From the NCBI RefSeq assembly GCF_001547895.1, contig NZ_AP014627.1:871501-935500 (forward strand): 64,000 nucleotides of DNA. Reading direction: 5' to 3'. Below the pieces are notes generated by a model. The model saw only the letters and a program-made list of their open reading frames with translations, had not been told where the DNA came from and searched no databases. Below are positions 56,625 through 64,000 of this stretch, piece by piece (position 1 is the stretch's first letter; the number at the start of each line of letters is the position of its first letter). The DNA comes from Pseudomonas sp. Os17. Its GTDB lineage: Bacteria; Pseudomonadota; Gammaproteobacteria; Pseudomonadales; Pseudomonadaceae. Both the position numbers and the translations under genes were made by a program.

Positions 56625-58298
56625 TCAGGCCTTGGTGGTTACCACCATTTTCTTGGCATGGGCCAGGGACTCCTTGGTCAAATCGATACCGCCCAGCATG
56701 CGGGCAATTTCCTCGATTCTTTCGTTCTTGCCCAGTTTGGAAACGGCGGTATGGGTCGCGTTGTTGCCACGGACCTTGTGCACGAACAGATGTTGATGCC
56801 CCTGGGCGGCAACTTGTGGCAGGTGAGTAACCGTCAGCACCTGGCCGCGCTCGCCGAGACGCCGCAGCAATTGGCCGACGATCTCGGCAGTCGGGCCGCC
56901 GATCCCTACGTCGACTTCGTCGAACACCAGGGTAGGCACTCGTGAGGTTTGTGCCGTGATGACCTGGATCGCCAGGCTGATGCGTGACAACTCGCCACCC
57001 GAGGCGACCTTGGCCAGCGCCTTGAGCGGTTGTCCCGGGTTGGCGCTGACCAGGAGTTCGACCTGCTCCAGGCCGTTGGGCAGCAGCTCATCGCTGGTGT
57101 TAGCTCGCAGCTCGATCGTGAAGCGTCCGCCGGGCATGCCCAGGCGCTGAATTTCAAGTTCTACCGCGCTGGCCAGTCCGGTGGCCGCCTGCTCCCGCAA
57201 GCGACTCAGTTCCTGGGCTTTCTCCTGATAGTGGCGGGCGAAGGACTGCAGCTCTTCGCCGAGGCGCTCGATGCTCTCGTCGTTGGCGTCCAGGGCTTCG
57301 ATTTCATCCAGCAGGGTTTGCTGCATGGCCGCCAGTTCGAAGGGCTGGATGCGATGCTTGCGTGCCAGGGTATAGATGGAGTCCAGGCGTTCCTCCAGCT
57401 GTTGCAGGCGTGCCGGGTCGGCATCGAAGTGATCGAGGAAGCGATTCAATTCGCCCACGGCTTCTTCCACCTGGATCTGGGCGCTGGCCAGCAGGTTGGT
57501 GGCCTCGCCTAATGCTCCTGTCGAGTTGCCGATGCTGGACAGGCGGTTGAGGCTGACGGTCAAGGCGTTGAGGACATTGCCGGAGTCACTTTCGCTGCAC
57601 TGTTCGACCACCTGGCGGCAGATGCCCAGCAGGGTTTCGGCGTTGGTCAGGTTCTTGTGTTCCTGCTCCAACTCTTCGAGTTCGTTTTCTCCCAGGCCGA
57701 GATTCTCCAGCTCTTCAAGCTGATAGCTCAGCAGTTGATGGCGGGCGCGCTGCTCATCGCCGGAATTGGACAGGCGCTCCAGCTCCTGGCGGGTCTGGCG
57801 CCAGCGTTGGGCTGCCAGTTGTACCTGGCGGGCAAGATCGGTAGCGCCGGCATATTCATCCAGCAGGCGGCGATGGGTATCGGTTTTGAGCAGCGACTGG
57901 TGTTCGTGCTGACTGTGAATGTCGATCAAGAGCTCGCCCAGGGCCTTGAGGTCGCCAAGCGGGCAGGGCGTGCCATTGATATAGCCGCGTGAGCGCCCTT
58001 CGGCGGTGATGACCCGGCGCAGGATGCAGGGGCCGTCGTTGTCCAGGTCGCGCTCGGCCAGCCAGGTGCGGGCCTCGGGAATGTCCGCCAGGTCGAAGGT
58101 GGCGAGGATGTCGGCCTTGTCGGCTCCTGGTCGTACCACACCGCTGTCGGCCCGGTCGCCCAGGGTCAGGCCGAGTGCGTCGAGCATGATCGACTTGCCG
58201 GCGCCGGTTTCGCCTGTGATGACGCTCATCCCGCGATCCAGTTCCAGATCCAGGTGTTCGACGATGGCGTAATTGTGTACGGACAGGTGCACCAGCAT
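56625..58298 (-). CDS. recN: DNA repair protein RecN
   Basis: The 557-residue SMC-like protein begins MLVHLSVHNYAIVEHLDLEL, with Walker A TGETGAGKS, a long central coiled coil (about 170-360) and Walker B TLVFDEVDVGIGG. It acts in double-strand-break repair. A LexA box overlaps its promoter, indicating SOS induction. Confidence 0.96.
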   Translation of the reverse strand: MLVHLSVHNYAIVEHLDLELDRGMSVITGETGAGKSIMLDALGLTLGDRADSGVVRPGADKADILATFDLADIPEARTWLAERDLDNDGPCILRRVITAEGRSRGYINGTPCPLGDLKALGELLIDIHSQHEHQSLLKTDTHRRLLDEYAGATDLARQVQLAAQRWRQTRQELERLSNSGDEQRARHQLLSYQLEELENLGLGENELEELEQEHKNLTNAETLLGICRQVVEQCSESDSGNVLNALTVSLNRLSSIGNSTGALGEATNLLASAQIQVEEAVGELNRFLDHFDADPARLQQLEERLDSIYTLARKHRIQPFELAAMQQTLLDEIEALDANDESIERLGEELQSFARHYQEKAQELSRLREQAATGLASAVELEIQRLGMPGGRFTIELRANTSDELLPNGLEQVELLVSANPGQPLKALAKVASGGELSRISLAIQVITAQTSRVPTLVFDEVDVGIGGPTAEIVGQLLRRLGERGQVLTVTHLPQVAAQGHQHLFVHKVRGNNATHTAVSKLGKNERIEEIARMLGGIDLTKESLAHAKKMVVTTKA

Positions 58299-58322
58299 GA
58301 AGGCCGCTCCCAAACTAAATGT

Positions 58323-58338
58323 CTGGTTATTTATACAG
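58323..58338 (-). promoter_or_regulatory. LexA box of recN
   Basis: CTGGTTATTTATACAG differs from the ideal CTGT-N8-ACAG pattern at one base. It lies 25 bases upstream of the recN start codon, as expected for SOS control. Confidence 0.8.
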
Positions 58339-58467
58339 TGTTTTGTTTTGGGCTGACAATGCTTTCCCTTAGCTCGATTCGCTTGATTGATGCGTCTTTT
58401 TAGCGCGTTCGGTAATCACTGTTGTCTGGATTTACTGAAGGCTGATGACTTTTGCTGTGGTGGCGGG

Positions 58468-58495
58468 CTTGAACCCTGAAAATGCGACCCCATAT
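58468..58495 (+). promoter_or_regulatory. Sigma-32 heat-shock promoter of grpE
   Basis: CTTGAAC (-35) and CCCCATAT (-10) with a 13-base spacer match the sigma-32 consensus CTTGAAA-N11-16-CCCCATNT at all but one base. It lies about 55 bases upstream of grpE and should drive grpE and probably dnaK. Confidence 0.9.
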
Positions 58496-58548
58496 AGCAG
58501 GGCAGAAGAGTGGGCCTGGCTCACTGACGATATTGAAAGGAGAATTTC

Positions 58549-59115
58549 ATGGCTGACGAACAGACTCTGGATACGCAAAATCTAGACGCCAATCAGGCTC
58601 CCGAGGCTTCGGGTGAAGACCTGGCGGCTCGTGTACAAGTGCTCGAAGAGCAACTGGCTGGTGCGCAAGATCAGGCTTTGCGTGTTGCAGCTGATCTGCA
58701 GAACGTCCGCCGCCGCGCCGAGCAGGACGTGGAGAAAGCTCACAAATTCGCTCTGGAAAAGTTTGCCGGCGACTTGCTGCCGGTGATCGACAGCCTGGAG
58801 CGCGGCCTGGAGCTGTCCAACCCGGACGACGAGAGCATCCGTCCGATGCGTGAAGGCATCGAGCTGACCTTGAAGATGTTCCACGACACCCTCAAGCGTT
58901 ATCAGTTGGAAGCCATCGATCCGCATGGCGAGCCGTTCAACGCTGAACAGCACCAGGCCATGGCCATGCAGGAAAGCGCAGACGTCGAGCCCAACAGTGT
59001 TCTCAAGGTGTTCCAGAAGGGCTATCAGCTCAATGGTCGCCTGCTGCGCCCGGCCATGGTCGTGGTCAGCAAGGTTCCTGCACCCGTTTCGCCTTCGATT
59101 GACGAAAAGGCTTGA
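58549..59115 (+). CDS. grpE: Nucleotide exchange factor GrpE
   Basis: The 188-residue protein has an N-terminal coiled coil ([20 protein letters not shown]) and the GrpE signature region ([32 protein letters not shown]). It releases ADP from DnaK. AAAGGAG precedes the start, and a sigma-32 promoter lies upstream. Confidence 0.97.
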   Translation: MADEQTLDTQNLDANQAPEASGEDLAARVQVLEEQLAGAQDQALRVAADLQNVRRRAEQDVEKAHKFALEKFAGDLLPVIDSLERGLELSNPDDESIRPMREGIELTLKMFHDTLKRYQLEAIDPHGEPFNAEQHQAMAMQESADVEPNSVLKVFQKGYQLNGRLLRPAMVVVSKVPAPVSPSIDEKA

Positions 59116-59217
59116 AAACGGCTGTAGAGCCCCCATTTATCAGTCAAGCGTTTAAGTGCTACCGCAGTTTGCCACCACGGCTGCGGCATCCAAATCCAAA
59201 GTTTCGGGAGAGTTAAC

Positions 59218-61134
59218 ATGGGCAAAATTATCGGAATTGACTTGGGGACCACCAACTCGTGCGTCTCCATTCTTGAAAACGGCAACGTAAAAGTTATCGA
59301 AAACGCCGAAGGCGCGCGGACCACCCCGTCGATCATTGCGTACGCCAACGATGGCGAGATCCTGGTAGGTCAGTCGGCCAAGCGCCAGGCAGTCACCAAC
59401 CCGCACAACACCCTGTACGCCGTAAAGCGTCTGATCGGTCGTCGTTTTGACGAAGAAGTTGTGCAGAAAGACATTCAGATGGTCCCTTACAAGATCGTCA
59501 AGGCTGACAACAGCGACGCCTGGGTTGAAGTGAACGGCCAGAAAATGGCCCCGCCACAGATCTCGGCTGAAATTCTCAAGAAAATGAAGAAGACCGCCGA
59601 AGATTACCTCGGTGAAGCGGTGACCGAAGCGGTCATCACTGTTCCGGCCTACTTCAACGACAGCCAGCGTCAGGCCACCAAAGATGCTGGCCGCATCGCC
59701 GGTCTGGACGTCAAGCGCATCATCAACGAACCAACCGCAGCCGCGCTGGCCTACGGTATGGACAAGGCCAAGGGCGATCACACCGTGATCGTTTACGACC
59801 TGGGTGGCGGTACTTTCGACGTTTCCGTGATCGAGATCGCTGAAGTCGATGGCGAGCACCAGTTCGAAGTGCTGGCTACCAACGGTGACACCTTCCTCGG
59901 TGGTGAAGACTTCGACATCCGTCTGATCGACTACCTGGTTGACGAGTTCAAGAAAGAAAGCGGCATGAACCTCAAGGGTGACCCGCTGGCCATGCAGCGT
60001 CTGAAAGAAGCTGCTGAAAAAGCCAAGATCGAGCTGTCCTCGAGCCAGCAGACCGACGTGAACCTGCCTTACATCACTGCAGACGCCACCGGTCCTAAGC
60101 ACCTGAACGTGAAGATTTCCCGCGCCAAGCTGGAATCGCTGGTTGAAGACCTGGTTCAGCGCACCATCGAGCCTTGCCGTATCGCTCTGAAGGACGCTGG
60201 TATCGACGTTGGCTCGATCAACGATGTGATCCTGGTCGGCGGCCAGACCCGTATGCCTCTGGTGCAGAAAGCTGTAACCGATTTCTTCGGCAAGGAAGCT
60301 CGCAAGGACGTTAACCCGGACGAAGCGGTTGCCATGGGTGCTGCCATCCAGGGTGCGGTATTGGCCGGTGACGTGAAGGACGTACTGCTGCTGGACGTTA
60401 GCCCGCTGACCCTGGGTATCGAAACCATGGGTGGCGTGATGACCGCGCTGATCGAGAAAAACACCACGATTCCAACCAAGAAATCGCAAGTGTTCTCGAC
60501 TGCCGATGACAACCAGGGCGCAGTGACCATTCACGTACTGCAGGGCGAGCGTAAGCAAGCCGCGCAGAACAAGTCCCTGGGCAAGTTCGACCTGACCGAC
60601 ATTCCACCTGCTCCACGTGGCGTGCCGCAGATCGAAGTGACCTTCGACATCGACGCCAACGGCATTCTGCACGTAGGTGCGAAGGACAAGGCTACCGGCA
60701 AGACTCAGTCGATCGTGATCAAGGCCAACTCCGGCCTGTCGGATGAAGAAATCCAGCAGATGATCCGTGATGCTGAAGCCAACTCGGAAGAGGATCGCAA
60801 GTTCGAAGAGCTGGCCACTGCCCGTAACCAGGGTGATGCGCTGGTGCACTCGACTCGCAAGATGGTGGCTGACGCCGGTGACAAAGTCACCGCAGAAGAA
60901 AAGGCCGCCATCGAAGCTGCTGTGGTCGCCCTGGAGGTCGCTGTCAAAGGCGACGACAAGGCTGCCATCGAAGCCAAGGTCGAAGAGCTGTCGAAAGTCT
61001 CGGCTCCGGTTGCTCAGAAGATGTACGCCGAACAGGCTCAGCCTGCAGAGGGCGCGGCACCACACGCCGAGTCCGCTGAAAAAGCCGATGACGTTGTCGA
61101 CGCCGAGTTCGAAGAAGTTAAAGACCACAAGTAA
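59218..61134 (+). CDS. dnaK: Chaperone DnaK
   Basis: The 638-residue Hsp70 begins [18 protein letters not shown], with [16 protein letters not shown] and the substrate-domain [17 protein letters not shown]; the C-terminus ends in an acidic [15 protein letters not shown]. It folds and holds proteins with DnaJ and GrpE. Codon use is strongly biased to C/G-ending preferred codons, as expected for high expression. A long antisense frame is a by-product of that bias. Confidence 0.98.
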   Translation: MGKIIGIDLGTTNSCVSILENGNVKVIENAEGARTTPSIIAYANDGEILVGQSAKRQAVTNPHNTLYAVKRLIGRRFDEEVVQKDIQMVPYKIVKADNSDAWVEVNGQKMAPPQISAEILKKMKKTAEDYLGEAVTEAVITVPAYFNDSQRQATKDAGRIAGLDVKRIINEPTAAALAYGMDKAKGDHTVIVYDLGGGTFDVSVIEIAEVDGEHQFEVLATNGDTFLGGEDFDIRLIDYLVDEFKKESGMNLKGDPLAMQRLKEAAEKAKIELSSSQQTDVNLPYITADATGPKHLNVKISRAKLESLVEDLVQRTIEPCRIALKDAGIDVGSINDVILVGGQTRMPLVQKAVTDFFGKEARKDVNPDEAVAMGAAIQGAVLAGDVKDVLLLDVSPLTLGIETMGGVMTALIEKNTTIPTKKSQVFSTADDNQGAVTIHVLQGERKQAAQNKSLGKFDLTDIPPAPRGVPQIEVTFDIDANGILHVGAKDKATGKTQSIVIKANSGLSDEEIQQMIRDAEANSEEDRKFEELATARNQGDALVHSTRKMVADAGDKVTAEEKAAIEAAVVALEVAVKGDDKAAIEAKVEELSKVSAPVAQKMYAEQAQPAEGAAPHAESAEKADDVVDAEFEEVKDHK

Positions 61135-61456
61135 TAGCTTGTTGGTCGGCCGGTTGACTGCCTTTGGGCGGTGACTGGTAGGATGTCGCCGCGCGGGAGC
61201 TTGCTCCCGCGTTGGCGTGTCTGGAGTCAGTGAATTTTTGACGGCGTGCAACCTCCGTTTGTGCGCTGGCGGTCGGGCCGGAGAAGCTCCTGCTTTCCGG
61301 TTGCGACGACCGCAGTCGTCGACCTGCAATCGGGTCGTCTATCCAAGACCAGGATCGTTGAATTGACGTGAGTTGGGTCCGGGCCTGTATTGGGGCTCAG
61401 CGAGTTTGGCAGAGCTCAGGAGGGTTTGCCGGACGTCCTTAAGAGTGCAAAGACTT
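61135..61456. other. Intergenic region between dnaK and dnaJ with a hairpin
   Basis: These 322 bases hold no gene. A perfect hairpin (CGCGGGAGC / GCTCCCGCG, 61192-61211) lies 58 bases after dnaK without a T-tract and may act as an RNA stability element. Read-through into dnaJ is assumed, since no clear sigma-32 site is seen here. Confidence 0.6.
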
Positions 61457-62581
61457 ATGGCAAAGCGTGACTATTACGAAGTGTTGGGTGTGGAGCGCGG
61501 CTCCAGCGAAGCGGAGCTGAAAAAGGCTTACCGCCGCCTGGCGATGAAGCATCACCCTGATCGTAATCCCGGCGACAAAGCGTCGGAGGATATGTTCAAG
61601 GAGGCCAACGAGGCCTACGAAGTGCTGTCCGATTCCAGTAAGCGTGCAGCGTATGACCAGTACGGTCATGCCGGTGTCGACCCGAGCATGGGTGGCGGCG
61701 GTGCCGGTTTCGGTGGTCAGAATTTCTCCGATATCTTCGGTGATGTGTTCAGTGATTTCTTCGGTGGTGGTCGCGGTGGTTCCCGCGGCGGCGCGCAGCG
61801 CGGCAGCGATCTGCGTTACACCCTGGAACTGAATCTGGAAGAGGCGGTGCGTGGCACCACGGTAAATATCCGTGTGCCGACGCTGGTCAATTGCAAGCCG
61901 TGCGATGGTTCGGGCGCCAAGAAAGGCTCGTCACCTGTGACTTGCCCGACTTGCGGCGGCATTGGTCAGGTGCGCATGCAGCAGGGCTTCTTCTCGGTGC
62001 AGCAGACCTGCCCGCGTTGCCATGGCCAGGGCAAGATCATTTCCGATCCGTGCGATTCGTGCCGCGGCGAAGGTCGTGTCGAAGAGTACAAGACGCTGTC
62101 GGTCAAGGTGCCGGCCGGTGTCGATACCGGGGATCGTATTCGTCTTTCCGGTGAAGGTGAGGCGGGGGCCCAGGGTGGTCCGACCGGCGACCTCTATGTG
62201 GTGATCAATGTGCGTGAGCACGCGATCTTCCAGCGCGACGGCAAGCATCTGTTCTGCGAAGTGCCTATCAGTTTCGTCGATGCGGCGTTGGGCGGCGAGC
62301 TGGAGATTCCGACCCTGGATGGTCGGGTCAAGCTGAAGATTCCCGAGGGGACTCAGACTGGCAAGCAGTTCCGGATTCGCGGCAAGGGTGTTGCTCCTGT
62401 GCGTGGTGGCGGTGCTGGCGACCTGATGTGTCGGGTTGCGGTAGAGACGCCGGTGAATCTGAGTCGTCGCCAGCGGGAATTGCTGGAAGAGCTGCGTGGT
62501 TCGCTGGATGGCGATAACTCTCACTCGCCGAAAACCACTGGCTGGTTCGAGGGCGTCAAGCGCTTCTTCGGCGACCTGTAA
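61457..62581 (+). CDS. dnaJ: Chaperone DnaJ
   Basis: The 374-residue protein starts [20 protein letters not shown] with the HPD motif in [10 protein letters not shown], a Gly/Phe-rich linker (about 75-110), and four CxxCxGxG zinc motifs ([32 protein letters not shown]). It stimulates DnaK ATPase and presents substrates. Start fixed by the conserved N-terminus. Confidence 0.98.
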   Translation: MAKRDYYEVLGVERGSSEAELKKAYRRLAMKHHPDRNPGDKASEDMFKEANEAYEVLSDSSKRAAYDQYGHAGVDPSMGGGGAGFGGQNFSDIFGDVFSDFFGGGRGGSRGGAQRGSDLRYTLELNLEEAVRGTTVNIRVPTLVNCKPCDGSGAKKGSSPVTCPTCGGIGQVRMQQGFFSVQQTCPRCHGQGKIISDPCDSCRGEGRVEEYKTLSVKVPAGVDTGDRIRLSGEGEAGAQGGPTGDLYVVINVREHAIFQRDGKHLFCEVPISFVDAALGGELEIPTLDGRVKLKIPEGTQTGKQFRIRGKGVAPVRGGGAGDLMCRVAVETPVNLSRRQRELLEELRGSLDGDNSHSPKTTGWFEGVKRFFGDL

Positions 62582-62588
62582 GGAGTAG

Positions 62589-63398
<810 letters not shown>

Positions 63399-63571
63399 GA
63401 AGCATCTGAAGTGGGGTTGAGGTTGTCTTTCAACCTCGCTTCGCACCGCTAGGCGATGTTCTGTCGCATTCCTCTGCCTTTAGGGCTCATTAGCGGTGGA
63501 CCGAAAAAGCCTTTTTCTGTAAGCTACAGCTTTAGTGTGTCCACTAAAAGCGCGCAGATAATTCGACGAAG

Positions 63572-63609
63572 AAGCGGGGTGACGTGTCTATACGTCATTC
63601 CGCTTTTTT
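63572..63609 (+). terminator. Hairpin with T-tract in the carA leader
   Basis: AAGCGGGGTGACGT and ACGTCATTCCGCTT form a 14-base stem (two G-U pairs) around a six-base loop, followed by TTTTTT. It ends 46 bases before carA. It could end dapB transcription or act as an attenuator for carA. Confidence 0.7.
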
Positions 63610-63654
63610 GCAACCTGCGATCGCCCTTTCAGGCTCTATTTACGGGAGGTCTTC

Positions 63655-64000
63655 TTGACTAAGCCAGCCATACTCGCCCTTGCTGATGGCAGCATTTTTC
63701 GTGGCGAAGCCATTGGAGCCGACGGTCAAACCGTTGGTGAGGTGGTGTTCAACACCGCAATGACCGGCTATCAGGAAATCCTTACCGATCCTTCCTACGC
63801 CCAGCAAATCGTTACCCTGACTTATCCCCACATTGGCAACACCGGCACCACGCCGGAAGATGCCGAGTCCGATCGCGTCTGGTCGGCCGGCCTGGTCATT
63901 CGTGATCTGCCGCTGGTGGCCAGCAACTGGCGTAACACCCTGTCCCTGTCCGATTACCTGAAAGCCAACAATGTGGTGGCGATCGCCGGTATCGACACCC
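63655..64000 (+). CDS. carA: Carbamoyl-phosphate synthase small subunit (5' part only)
   Basis: The open frame runs off the right edge after 115 codons. It starts at TTG 63655, six bases after GGGAGG. Residues [40 protein letters not shown] and [15 protein letters not shown] are typical of the CarA N-terminal domain. With CarB it makes carbamoyl phosphate for arginine and pyrimidines. The glutaminase Cys lies beyond the window. Confidence 0.95.
   Translation, partial: MTKPAILALADGSIFRGEAIGADGQTVGEVVFNTAMTGYQEILTDPSYAQQIVTLTYPHIGNTGTTPEDAESDRVWSAGLVIRDLPLVASNWRNTLSLSDYLKANNVVAIAGIDT

Noticed and set aside
59152..61329. 725-codon open frame on the minus strand opposite dnaK
   Set aside because: It is produced by the strong codon bias of dnaK, has low-complexity composition and no domain or ribosome-binding site.

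Overview
The window looks like a chromosomal segment of a fluorescens-type Pseudomonas (roughly P. fluorescens, P. protegens or P. chlororaphis). GC content and codon use are high-GC gammaproteobacterial throughout. The right-hand end follows the order I recall from Pseudomonas chromosomes: ssrA, lactate genes, lldR, smpB, ratA, rnfH-like, bamE, fur, recN, grpE, dnaK, dnaJ, dapB, carA. The tmRNA encodes the tag ANDETYGDYALAA, and extragenic REP-type palindromes are scattered between genes. Species was inferred from this recall, not from any search.

Layout. 1-4.6 kb: accessory genes (partial histidine phosphatase, two DUF2589 proteins, Mor-like regulator, pesticin-type muramidase, secreted small protein, HELGH metalloprotease, lipoprotein). 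4.7-12.4 kb: two GT39-type membrane glycosyltransferases, tandem duplicate membrane proteins, AraC/EamA pair, GNAT. 12.5-16.0 kb: an amine/amino-acid oxidation operon (YkvI-like permease, RidA, FAD oxidase) divergent from an XRE-cupin regulator, with a clear palindrome between them. 16.45-42.0 kb: a large biosynthetic island. 42.0-43.4 kb: a frameshifted mobile-element remnant next to ssrA. 43.5-52.6 kb: D/L-lactate utilisation. 52.7-64 kb: conserved housekeeping and heat-shock block.

The centrepiece is the island. Its left part is a lasso-peptide gene set: RRE/PqqD protein (B1), transglutaminase-like leader peptidase (B2), HPr-kinase-like tailoring kinase, PAPS sulfotransferase, an asparagine-synthetase-like macrolactam synthetase lacking the N-terminal Cys, and an ABC exporter. 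A 52-aa precursor was found by reading the minus strand at 20945-21103. Its leader matches the spacing Y/W-x2-P-x-L/I-x3-G/S-x5-T. The predicted core is IFATSGNDGTVGFSNVS, with Asp at position 8 for the ring and a C-terminal Ser, the type of residue modified by lasso-cluster kinases.

The rest of the island is a Wzx/Wzy-style surface-polysaccharide locus (initiating sugar transferase, Wzz-like protein, flippase, two polymerase/ligase-like proteins, WecB and WecG homologues, several glycosyltransferases and methyltransferases, a second, Cys2-containing AsnB). The ABC exporter sits inside a tightly overlapping operon with glycosyltransferases and wecB, so the two systems are physically interleaved. 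Whether they share a product is open. No CRISPR array, rRNA or intact transposase was seen.
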